From Tilletiopsis washingtonensis (Eukaryota; Basidiomycota; Exobasidiomycetes; Entylomatales): a DNA stretch of 64,000 bases. The notes beneath the pieces were generated by a model. The model saw nothing but the letters and a program-made list of their open reading frames with translations, ran no database searches and was not told the DNA's origin. Positions within the stretch are counted from its first letter, which is position 1. The number at the start of each line of letters is the position of its first letter. Location: NCBI RefSeq assembly GCF_003144115.1, contig NW_020312000.1:1-64000 (forward strand). The letters run 5' to 3'. Shown one piece after another: positions 51,825 to 62,285 of this stretch. The translations under genes were made by a program, and so were the position numbers.

Positions 51825-52802
51825 CTACGGCTCGTCGGCCGCCTCGCGCCGGAAGTACATGTCGATCGCGCCGCTGAACGCCGCAAAGGCGCCGCCGCCG
51901 AAGAGCATGGCTTTTGGCCCAGACGTCCGTGCCAGGATCGCGCCGGCAACGAAGCCAGCCGCGATGGGGTTGGTCAGGTCGTTCTTGGCGCGGTACTGTG
52001 GGGGCATCAGTGATCAGCGCAGGTCGGGGGCCACGAGATGCAAAGAGAGCACAGCTCGATTGCGCTGACATGTCGCAGAGACGTTGAGCAGCGCCACATG
52101 CCAGTCTGCTTTGGGGCCAGGAGGAGCATTCCCGCAGCTCTATAGCTGCAAGCTCGGGGAGGCCTGCTCGCCGCACGCGTGGGGACCTTGGAACACCTCA
52201 CAGCGCAGGTACCCGCGACCGCAGCAGGCCATAGGGATCCCCGCGCGAGACAGCTGCAGCTCGAGCGCCAGCTCTAGCGGCAACAGCGATGGCCGGAACA
52301 GCGTCGCTGCTCAGCACCACAATGAAGCAGCACCTCCCTCTGCGCCGACGTGATCCGCTTGTACCGCCACACTCACGCCTTCAATGCAGCACTCGATGCC
52401 CGAGTAGAGGGCGCCGACCTTGCCGAAGCCCTTGGCACTGCGGTACATGCCCTTGCCCGTCTCCTTGAAGAAGAGCTTCGTCTGCTGGCTCGTCGTGAGC
52501 TCGGGTGGCGGCGGCGCGCCGGGCGTGCGCGCCGCGAGCTCGGCGGCCATCTGGTTCGACTTGCGCAGCGGGTCGTCGATGGCGAACGAGGAGCTGAGCA
52601 GCGAGAAGAAGCCGCCGAGCGCGAAGCCGGCCGTGCCGGAGAGGACGACCTTGACGGGACACGACTCCATGGCCGACGATGCAAACTTGGTCCACTTTGC
52701 CATCTGCATGGCCTGGTCGCGCTCCTCGGGCGACGCGCCCTCGAGCTGCGGCTCCTGCCCGGGCAGGTAGACGGGCGCCAAGAGCGACTTGTAGACGGAC
52801 AT
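51825..52802 (-). CDS. TIM22: Mitochondrial carrier translocase subunit Tim22
   Basis: Channel subunit of the TIM22 complex, which inserts carriers into the inner membrane. Two exons (52377-52802 and 51825-51995) separated by a 381-nt intron give 198 residues. Features: [20 protein letters not shown] with the conserved Cys, [35 protein letters not shown], then [20 protein letters not shown] and the closing helix. The intron splits the conserved CCIEG|YRAKND segment in phase. Divergent from arginyl-tRNA synthetase. Confidence 0.94.
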
Positions 52803-53202
52803 GCAGGGCGAGGCGGGGGCGGCTGGGGTGGAGAGGCAGGCCGGACAGGGTGCGCGCGGCGCGACCTTTGTGCCTCCCGAGGCTGAGGCGCGCCGGCGGT
52901 GCGGGAGTCGGTTGCGCCCGCGCCCGCGCCCGCGCCCAGGCAAAAATCCTAGCGCGCGCCGCCGACCCGTACGGGAGCGCCGGCCCAAAAGCCAGCCTGT
53001 GCCTCTCTCTCACCTCGAGCCCAGGCTTGCCTGCTTCCACCACCAACCTGGCACCTTCTCCGCTCCACAGCCACCTGTCCACAGCCAGCACAGGGCCTTC
53101 GCCATCCTGTTCGCCCGCACCCTTCTTCGTCCCGCTCGACAGCTCGTCGCACGGCCCACCCTCGTCGTACCCCGCCACGTCGCGCGCGTCCCGCTGCGCA
53201 CC
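52803..53202. promoter_or_regulatory. Divergent TIM22-ArgRS region with an in-frame leader
   Basis: A 400-base region between two start codons. Its last 100 bases are open in the ArgRS frame and encode an arginine-rich, acid-free segment from about 53104 (LFARTLLRPARQLVARPTLV). No ATG starts it. Further upstream there is a C/G-only alternation (CGCCCGCGCCCGCGCCC) near 52920. Confidence 0.5.
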
Positions 53203-55360
53203 ATGGCCACCGCGCCGAGCAGCTCGCCGCAGGGCATCCACACGGCCTCGTTCAAGGGCATACATGCCGCACTGAACCTGCCGGCGCTGCCGTCGCACCC
53301 GTCGGCCGACCCGGCGCGGCATCCGCTCGACGCCTTCCTGCTCGCGGCCGCCGAGCAGGTCGCCGCCGCGCTCGACATCGACTTCGACAAGGCGTGGCAG
53401 GGCACGCAGCTGCACTCCAAGGGCGCAGACATCATCGTCACCGTGCCGCGCTTCCGTCTGCCCGGCAAGCCCGCAGACGTGGCGCAGAAGGTGGTTGATG
53501 CGGTGAGTGCAGGCCGTGGTGTGATAGCTTGCGCCGCGCCTGCCGCTGCGCTCGTCCGGTCTTAATTGTGCGGCTGCTGGCCGGCCTTCCAGCCTGCTGA
53601 ACTTCGTGTCCCCATCAGTTCAAGCCCAATGCCTACCTCGAGTCGGCGACGAACGAGAAGGGCTTCGTGTGGATCACCTGCCACACCCCGACACTCACTG
53701 CGCTCACGCTCGGCACGATCCACGAGCTCTCGCGCGGCCGCTCGAGCGGCTCGTGGGCCGGCGAGGATCTGGCGGAGAGCTCAGGGCTGTACGGCACGAA
53801 CGCGTCGGGCGCAGGCAAGCAGATGATCGTCGAGTTCTCCAGTCCCAACATCGCCAAGCCATTCCACGCCGGACACCTGCGCAGCACCATCATCGGCGCC
53901 TTCATCGCCAACCTGTACGAAGCCAACGGCTGGAAGGTCGAGCGGTGGAACTACCTCGGCGACTGGGGCAAGCAGTTCGGTGAGTTCTGCGCTTGCGATC
54001 TGGCTGCAGCGATGCTCAGGCTGTGCGCTCTCGTCAGGTCTCCTGGCCGTGGGATGGGAGAAGTACGGCGACGAGGCGCTGCTGAAGGAGGACGCTGTCA
54101 AGCACCTGTACGACGTGTACGTGCACATCAACAAGACGGCCGAGGCAGAGCCAGAGATCCACGACGCTGCGCGTGCCTACTTCAAGGCCATGGAGGACGA
54201 CGACGAGCACGCGCTCGGCCTCTGGAAGAAGTTCCGCGACCTCTCGATTGAGAAGTACAAGGAGACGTATGCCCGTCTCAACGTTCACTTCGACGTGTAC
54301 TCGGGCGAGTCGCAGGTGTCCAAGCAGAACATCGCCACCGCCCTGGAGCACATTCGCGCCTCCGACTACGTCGAGAAGGCCGAGAACGGCGCGCTGCTGA
54401 TCGATCTGAGCAAGTACAAGCTCGAGAAGGCGGTCATCGAGCGCAAGGACGGCACGCCGCTCTACATCACCCGCGACATTGGCGAGGCCAAGCAGCGCTG
54501 GGACCGCTTCGTGGAGCAGCGCGGCGACGGCCTGGGCTTCGACAAGATGATCTACGTTGTCGCCTCGCAGCAGGACCTGCATCTGGCGCAGTTCTTCAAG
54601 GTGCTCGAGCTCATCGGCTACGAGTGGGCGCAGCCCGCGGCGCAGCGCCTGCTGCACATCAACTTCGGCATGGTGCTTGGCATGTCGACGCGCAAGGGCA
54701 CGGCCGTTTTCCTCGAGCACATTCTCGATGAGGCCAAGGAGAACATGCACAACGTCATGCGCTCCAACGAGGACAAGTACGCGCAGGTCGAGAACCCCGA
54801 GCTCACGGCCGACGTGCTCGGCATGACGGCCGTCAAGGTGCAGGACATGGGCGCCAAGCGCATCAACAACTACCAGTTTGACTGGAGCCGCATGCTGTCG
54901 TTCGAGGGCGACACGGGCCCGTACATGCAGTACAACCACGTGCGGCTGTGCTCCGTCGAGCGCCGCGTGGCTGACCTGGACGGCGTCGCGCTCCCCGCCG
55001 TGCTCGACCCGTCCTCGCTGCGCCTGGAACTGCTCGCCGAGCCCAAGGCGCGCGAGGTCATCATGCTCCTGGCCGCGTGGCCGGAGACGGTGCGGGCCAA
55101 CCTCAAGGATCTGCAGCCGTCGACGATTGTGCACTTCTGCTTCCGTCTCTGCCACGCGCTCAGCAGTGCGTGGGAGATCCTCATCGTCCGCAAGCAGGAG
55201 AAGGACCTGGCTCTCGCGCGTCTGTTCCTCTTCCGCTGCTCGAAGGACGTGCTCAGCGCAGCCATGCGCCTGCTCACCATCCAGCGTAAGTCTATAGCGG
55301 GGTCTCGCGCAGGACAAGCGCTGACGTCGATTCTGCCCTGCAGCGCTGCAGCGCATGTAG
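53203..55360 (+). CDS. Arginyl-tRNA synthetase, class I
   Basis: Charges tRNA-Arg. Exons 53203-53502, 53619-53979, 54038-55285 and 55344-55360 give 641 residues from the ATG in [13 protein letters not shown]. The HIGH-type motif is [20 protein letters not shown]; the KMSKS equivalent is [10 protein letters not shown]; the DALR anticodon domain includes [20 protein letters not shown]. The last exon is 17 nt and supplies the conserved end PLQRM. The junction [15 protein letters not shown] confirms intron 2. The reading frame continues upstream with a mitochondrial-type leader but no nearby ATG. Confidence 0.95.
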
Positions 55361-55613
55361 ACGCGTCGATGGGCACGCAGTGCGCGGACCTGGGCTGGAG
55401 CATCGGGCCATCTGCCGTTCTCGCCCCGATGACCGCGGCTGGATCAGCGATAAAAACGTATGGATTTAGCTCACGACGCTTGGCGCTCGGAGCATGCAAG
55501 GCGTAATGGACATGATGTGGCGGCACGAGCGGCCGGACGAAGGCAATCTCGCCCGAGTCAGCTCGTTCCGCGAGTGACGGCGACGGTCGCTCTGGCACGC
55601 GTGTGCTGGCCGA

Positions 55614-56642
55614 TCAGTTCGCCTTGGCGCGCTTCGGCACGTTCTTGACTGCGCGCTGGCTCGCAGCAGCGCCCTTGGGCAGCGGCAGGCCGGCGCCAGA
55701 GATCTGCAGTGCTGTTGAGAGGGTCGTGTCAGCCCTGCCATCACTTCTCGATTGCTGGAAGCAGGGGCTCAGGATAGAGGCCGGCCACATGCACTCACCA
55801 GAGCTGATTGCAGCCCACGACTCGTACATGAGCCTGCGCAGCGCAAGGATGTCGTGAGCAGTGTGCTATCGCGGCGAAGACGCCAGACTGACCATCCAGG
55901 AATGAAGACCCAGGCGAGATTCATGAACACTGCCGGGGAGGTGGATCAGTGTCAGGGCGCGTAGCCCTTTGCGACGCAGCCAGACGAGGCCGACGCGCGA
56001 AACGCACCAAGCTCGATCCAGAAGTGCACGAAGCCCGATCCCGCCAGGTTCTTGTTGCCCGTCGTCCACTCGGGCAGGAACGTCATGCCGCCGCCGTAGA
56101 TCTCGCTTGAGGAGGGTCAGAAAGAGCCGCTGCGGGTGCCGGTCGCGTCACTCACCCAGTGCAGAGCACAATGACCCAGTAGTGGTACCTGCGATTGCAC
56201 GATCAGCAAGCGCACCTCCCGTCTGCGCCCACGGGCACGCAGCCACTCACGCTGGCGAGTTGCGCGAGATGAGCCAGACACAGTAGGCGGCGATGGGCCC
56301 GGCGCCGAGCACGGTGAGGATCTCAATAGCGACGACCGTCGGATCGTCGGTGGCCCAGCGCGCGTCGGCCTTGGCATAGTCCATCCACAGCTTGGCGAGC
56401 GGCGAGTAGTGCACGGCGTTCTTGACGCCGCCGTCGTAGAGCGAGTGGAAGAGGAAGCTGGCCTCGAGGGTGAGGTGGCAGATGGCGTCGAAGGAGAGCC
56501 AGATGGCGATGAAGCGCATCTTGCCCGACGCGCCCGTGCCGTGCAGCGCATAGTTGCCGAGGCCGATGCCGAGGGCGACGAGGAAGGCGACGAAGAGGTT
56601 GGCGACGAGCGACGTGCCGTCGGCGACGGGCGCAGACGACAT
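55614..56642 (-). CDS. EBP-type sterol delta8-delta7 isomerase (EXPERA domain)
   Basis: Likely moves the sterol B-ring double bond from C8 to C7 in the ER. Six exons (56251-56642, 56156-56188, 56008-56105, 55893-55929, 55799-55833, 55614-55711) give 230 residues. It matches animal and plant EBP, not the fungal Erg2 fold: FDAICHLTLEASFLFHSLYD with the His and Glu of the active site, LAKLWMDYAKADARW, VVAIEILTVLGAGPIAAYCV (second Glu), YHYWVIVLCTGEIYGGGMTF, VHFWIELVFMNLAWVFIPG. Four exons are only 33-98 nt. One donor is GTCAGT and one acceptor ends AAG, both weaker than usual, yet they are needed for continuity. Confidence 0.88.
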
Positions 56643-58999
56643 GCTGGGCGGGCGGTGAGGTTGCGATGCTCAGGAGCGGCGGGGAGAGGCGAGGTCGGCA
56701 GCGCGGCCTGTGCGTGCAGCTGGCAGAGTGTGTGCGGCAAGGGATGCTCGTGGTGGGAGGAGTGCGCCGCGTGGATGGAGGACAAGCGCTCGCGCCGCTG
56801 ATGAGGGAGGAGCTCGGGCCGCGAACAAAGTGGCCTGAGCGCACGCCGCGGCGCCGCGCCGCGAGAAGGCCGACTCCCGGTCGCGCCGCGGCCTCCTCGA
56901 TCATCTCTCCCCATCGCGCAGCCAATTCTTATTTGTCGCTGGCCGACGGCGGTATGCTGCTAGGAAGAAGGAAGCGGGCAGGCGGCAGGCAGCGTCAAGC
57001 AACAGCCCAGTAATATCATGTCAGTACCTGCACGGGTTGGCTGGGCCGGCGGCCTCGGCGATGCAGCTGGCGACGGCGCTTGAGCGCTCCGGCGTGCGCT
57101 CCTCAAAACGCGGCCCTCAGCCTGCTGCCGTTGCCCGCACGATTCAACTAAGACTTAGGAGGGATCCGTGAGCTCAAAATCGCCGGCATGTGTTGTCGCT
57201 GCGTTCCCACCGTCTGGCGAGTTGTTTGGAGTCCGTCCGGGTGCAGCAGCATCGCAGTCAAAAAGGTCGTGACGAGGGACTCAGGCTCGAACTAGACTTC
57301 TTGTGCTGCAGACACAGGAATGTCTGCAGCTCTGCTCCGCACCTGCGCTGGCACGGCCGCTGCTGCATCTCTGCTTGACCGACAGCTTGCGTTGTCGTGT
57401 CCTTTTGGGCTGCGCGCATACGCATCTCAAGTGCCAGCGGGCTACGAGGCACGCAGGCGGGAGCCTCCCCGCAGCCTCAAGCTGCTGCGGCACGCGGACG
57501 GCGCCGTGCCCCACATGCAGCGGGAGCCTGGCGGGATGCAGCGCTTGCGGTGGTCCCACGCCAGCGCAGCCCGGCCAGCACCCCCACGGCGCCACGAAGG
57601 CAGCCCTACAGCAGCCTGCAGCAGACCCTCGCTGCCCTTGCCTGAGGCCGCTTCTGCACCGCAAGCCGAGCGCTGCTTGCTGTGCCGGGAAGTCGGGCAG
57701 CAAGGCTAGCGTGGCTGGGCTGCGGAGTGTGGTGCGCGGGATGCGGTCGCTCGCGTGAGCGGGACGCCGCACCGCAGCAGCGGCAGCTGCGACACGGCAG
57801 CGGCAGCCGGCAGTCGCAGCGCTGCAGCGTCGCAGCGTGCAGGCGTGAAGGCCCATATCAGCGGCTCACACAGCTCGCCAACAAGCTCTTGCTAGCCGCC
57901 TCTCTGCACCTGGCAGTGGTGCTGCATCTGCACCCGCGAGCGCTCCGAGGGCTGCGCTGAGAGGGTGCGCCGTGGTGCAGCGCTGCGCTCGGCTTCTGGC
58001 GCCCTGGGCAGGCGGGCTAATCCTTGGGCCCGGCGGAGTCTGCGGCCGCGTCTGGGGCCGCGCCAGATGCATGCGCATGTGCTTCCCTGCGCCGGTCCGC
58101 GTGCCGGCGAGCGGCCAGACCCTCGTGCTCGCTGCGGTACCTGCCTCTCGCGTCTGCACGGTGGCTGCACCGGTGTATGCTGGCGCGCCGACCACTGCGG
58201 CTGGCAAGCGCGCCGCTCTTCTTGCCGAGCACTTGAGACTGCGCCCTGGCGCAGCTGCATCTGGCTGGGTGCTGAGCTGGCAGAGCATGGCGCTGGCCAG
58301 GCTACCGCGCCAGCATCATGCAGCGTGGTCGCCTGCGCTGCTGCTTGGCGGAGCACAGCATGCCGCTGGCACGGCCTCTCACTCGAGGGACCCGCTCCTG
58401 CACGCTGCGGCCCGCTTGCCAGCGCAGCACCCCGGCCTCTATGCGTTTGCCCGCGGTGGGGTGCTGGCCGGATGTGCAAGACGCTGCGTTGCTGGTGGAT
58501 GCAAGCACCCTGCAGCTGCATTCCCCTCCACGGTCCGTCGGCGTTGATGCTGATGCTGCGTCTGTGGGGCTGCGCTCCCGTACGCGGCTCCCGTACGACT
58601 CTTACTGGGTCCCACACGCTGCGCTCTGAGCTGGCGGCTGCCCGCTGGCGGCTGACCGCAGAGACGCCGCCGCAGCGCAGGCCGGCGGCATGGTGCGGGG
58701 ACCTGGAAGGTGCAGCTGCAGCTGCAGGCCGAGGCAGCATGCAGAGGCAGCGAGGGCCCGCGCAGCGCCAGGGATGCGCAGGCGAGGTCCTCTCTCTCCG
58801 CGGTCTGAGTCGGAGTGCGGCGCTGAGGCGTGGCGCGCTCTGCACGCGCGGCGGACGACGGTGGGGCGGCGCTGCGTTTTGCCTGCATCTGCGACGCGGT
58901 GCCGCCTTCTGCCTGTACTCCGCCCGCCTCACCTCCCTCCTCCGCTGCGCTGCCCGGCGTTTGCGCCGCCGCTGCACCTGCTCTGCATCCTCGCTCGCC
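56643..58999. promoter_or_regulatory. Long divergent region upstream of ERT1
   Basis: The largest gene-free stretch (2,357 bases) lies between the EBP-type gene and ERT1. Frames are open on both strands from about 57300 onward, but the translations are Cys/Ala/Arg/Gln-rich and match no family, as expected from GCTGC/GCAGC-biased DNA. It probably contains a long regulated promoter and 5' leader for ERT1. No second gene or repeat array is supported. Confidence 0.45.
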
Positions 59000-61900
59000 A
59001 TGGCGATGGATGCGCCTCGCCGCTCACCGCCCTCGCGGCCGCCGCCGCCAGCTTCGCTTCCTTCCACCACCCCCTCCAGCGCCGCCGTGTCCCGTCCACC
59101 TGCCACGCCGGCCGGCACGATGACGCCGTCCGCCGCCTCGACCTCTGCGCCGGCGCCTGCCGCAGCCGCACCTCTACGTTCCGACATCAAGCCGCCGCCG
59201 GCGCCCGCCGCAGCAGCCACAGCCCTGCAGAGCGCTGCGGCGCGGCCAGCCGTCGTCAAGCCGCGGCCCACCTCCATTGCGGCGCCCGCTGCGCCCTCAC
59301 GGCCGCTGGGCAGCGAGCCGCGCCCGCCGCTGCCGGCCGCCGCCGCCTCGTCGGCCGCAAAGCCTGGCCTTGTACGCACGCCCTCGCACACCGCAGCGTC
59401 CACGCTGCAGGCGCTGGCGTCGGCCGCCTCCTCGGCGCCGCAGGCCCGGCCCGTCGCGCCGGCAGCAAAGCCCTCGCCATCTGCAGCTGCCGGTCCGTCG
59501 AACGCAGCGCGGCTACCGGCTGCAGCAGGCGCAGCGCCCGCGAAGAAGCTGGCCGCCGGAGAGGCCGCCACAGATCGACCGCGTCCGCTCGGTGCGGTCG
59601 TTGGCGCTGCGGGCCACAACGCAGTTGCAAGCGGCTCGGCGCTCAAGAATAGGCCGGCCGGCGCTGCGCTGCCGAGCGCGCCGCGGCCAGCGATTGTGCC
59701 AGGCGCAACTGCAGCGCCCGTCAAGGCGGCACAGGCACCCAAGCCCTCGCCAGCCTCTGAAAAAGCCCTGGCAGACAAGGCGACCGCCAAGGCCGAGAAG
59801 GCCGAGAAACGCAGAAAGGCGAATCGGGCGTGCAGCGCGTGCCAGAAGGCGCACCTGACATGTGACGACGGTGAGTGTCGCGCCTGTCGGGGCTCATGGC
59901 ACGCAGATGATCTGCTGCTGCGTCGAGATGCGGGTCCATCGCAGCCGCTCACGTCCCTTTCCCTTCTAGCGCGCCCTTGTCAGCGCTGCGTGAAGAAGGG
60001 ACTGCAGGACTCGTGCACAGACGGCGCCCGCAAAAAGGCCAAGTACCTGCTCGACGAGGAGGAGGTCTGTGAGTCTTGGCGTTGGGCGCCCGTCCGCGAG
60101 CCGAGCGCTGATGCATTCGGTGCGACCCTCTAGTGGCCCTGAAGCGAGAGAAGGAGGAGCGGAAGAAGGTCAAGACGGAGCGCCGCTCTGTCCTGCCGCC
60201 GAATGGGCCAATGCGCTCAGACAGCCACACATCGGGCACAGTCAACATCATGCCCGATGGAGTCGCCGGCGGGGACGAGGTGGAGGAGGAGATGCATTCG
60301 GAATGGGGAACTGAGAGCGCTTTCGATCAGCGTGAGTGGTGCCTGCGCAGCGAGTCCACGGAGCGCGCTCTCACACCGCCAGCAGAGAGCGTCATTTCGC
60401 ACATGCCTGCGGGAATGTTTGGAAGCACTGCAGACGCCGCAACCGGAATGGCGAGCGGCGCCGGCGAGCAATCGCCTGACTACTTCGCCGGCATGAGCGC
60501 GTATTCGCCTGGCATTGGCGACGGTGTCAATGGCTCTGGCTCGGCTTTTGGCTCCGATCCGTACGGCGGCGGTACGGGAGACGTCTATCAGGGCCCGATC
60601 GAGTTCGGCTCAGAGACCACAAGTCTGGAGTACAGCTTCCTCAGCTCGATGCTGCACAGCATCGATCCGCACCTGCTGCGGGCAACGCCAGACACGGATG
60701 CGACCTCGAACACGAACAGCGGACCGAGCGCAAATTTGCCTCACTTGCAGATGGGCAACGACAGCCTGCCAGGCTGGCGTTGGGAGGGCGAGGTGCCGGC
60801 GTGGCAGGCCGGCTATGCGGAACCGCAAAGCATGCCGCTGCAGCACGCCACGGGCCACCAACAGACGCCGCAGCAACAGCAGCACCTGCAACAGCAGCAC
60901 CAGGCAATGCCGCCGCCGCAACAGCCTTACTCGAGCAGCGTGCAGCTTCATGCGCCGCACTTGTACAGCAGCAGCAGCTCCGTCTCACGACCCGCAACTG
61001 TGGGATACGGCAGCGAAGGAGGCGGCGTGCGCACGATCCACGCCATGGAAGGCGCGGTCCGGCATGCTTCGACCTCGAGCGGCGCAGGCGGCTCGAGCGA
61101 AGGCGGCTACGGCGCGTTGGAGGTGCCCTCGCCCGCCGGCAGCGTGCCCAGCTCCGCAGCTGCAACGCTGGCACCAGAGCCGATGCTAGGCAGTCCGTCG
61201 AGCCCGCACGATGTCGCCGCTGTGCGCAAGACGATGGACCAAGATGCAGTGTGGAAGGAGCGGGTCAAGCACGTGTACTCGGATCGCTGCAAGCCCTTCC
61301 CCTACACCGAGGGCTACCATTTCCTGCTCAAGCACGTCACGGCGAAGTGAGTGCTCCTGCGCCTGCGATGCCAGACTGCGCCCTGACACGCCCTGTCGCA
61401 GATTCGAGAAGCAGGAAGTGCTCCGCATCGTGCGCGCCCTCGCAATCTTCCGGCCCAGTCTCATCGCACTGCAGATGCCGCTGACCGAGGACGACGAGGT
61501 CTTCGTTGAGCGATGCATCTTGCGCACCGTCCTGGTGCGTACATCCCTCATCCTGCTTCCAGCCCGCGCTGACACCGCTCGCCCCTGCAGGAGCTCGAGA
61601 AGCTCATCTCATTCTCGGGCACGCCGACGGTCGTCTGGCGCCGCACGTGCGAGATCGCCGTCGTCGGCATGGAGTTCTGCATGCTCACGCAGCGCACGCG
61701 CGAGAGTTTGCTCGGCAAGTACATCTACGAGGTGAGCCGGCGCCGCCTCGAATGTCGACGAGTGGCCACTGACCGCTGCATTGCGCTGCGCGTCCTATCT
61801 GCAGTTCCTGGATAAGGCGAGCACGCTCGAGTACTGGGAGGCGTTTGCGCTGCACGCCTTCGAGGCGTCTGCGCAGAGCATCATGATGCCCGTCTCGCTC

Positions 61901-62067
61901 GTGGGCGGCAGCGGCAATCTCGTCAAGTGCGCCGCGTGCTTCAGCATCAAGCGCGATGTCTTCGACCTCGTGAGTTCTTGGCGTCGCAGTGCCGTCGGCT
62001 GGCGTGGCTGACCGACCCGTGCCCACAGCCGTCGCTCGTCGTGGCCAACTTCCTGCCCATTCTGTAG
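59000..62067 (+). CDS. ERT1: Zn2Cys6 transcription factor Ert1 (gluconeogenesis regulator)
   Basis: Activates gluconeogenic genes on non-fermentable carbon (Ert1/AcuK family). Exons 59000-59870, 59970-60068, 60134-61346, 61402-61534, 61591-61731, 61805-61969 and 62029-62067 give about 886 residues. The zinc cluster spans the first intron: Cys 278, 281, 288, 294, 297 and 306, with spacing 2-6-5-2-8. The first 270 residues are Ala/Pro-rich. A glutamine-rich stretch lies near residues 565-585. The conserved PAS-like end is [59 protein letters not shown] and [14 protein letters not shown], joined over four introns in phase. A possible extra intron (60332-60382 or 60385) is stop-free and undecided. 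Confidence 0.93.
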
Positions 62068-62285
62068 CCGCACCGCAGCTGCTCTTCTCTTGCGGCGCAC
62101 GGATCCTCATCCTCCTGGTTCTGTCCCTCTCGCACTACATCGTCTCCACGACTCCCTCTGGACTCCCTCCGCCTGCTTTCCGCCTGCACGCCGTCGCCTA
62201 GCCCGCTGCCTCCTCTCATGTAATCTCACCGTCACCGCACGCTCATCCATCACATTTGCTTCCGCTCCTGCGTGCACTCGGCCTC

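Noticed and set aside
57965-58999. An N-terminal extension of ERT1 by 345 codons
   Set aside because: The frame is open, but the translation is Arg/Ala/Cys-rich and unlike transcription factor N-termini. The ATG at 59000 follows a typical C/T-rich leader.
57892-59952. A 686-codon minus-strand open frame opposite ERT1 and its upstream region
   Set aside because: It is antisense to the well-supported ERT1 exons and is rich in Ala, Arg and Pro with no family motif. In this G+C-rich DNA, long stop-free frames on the wrong strand are common.
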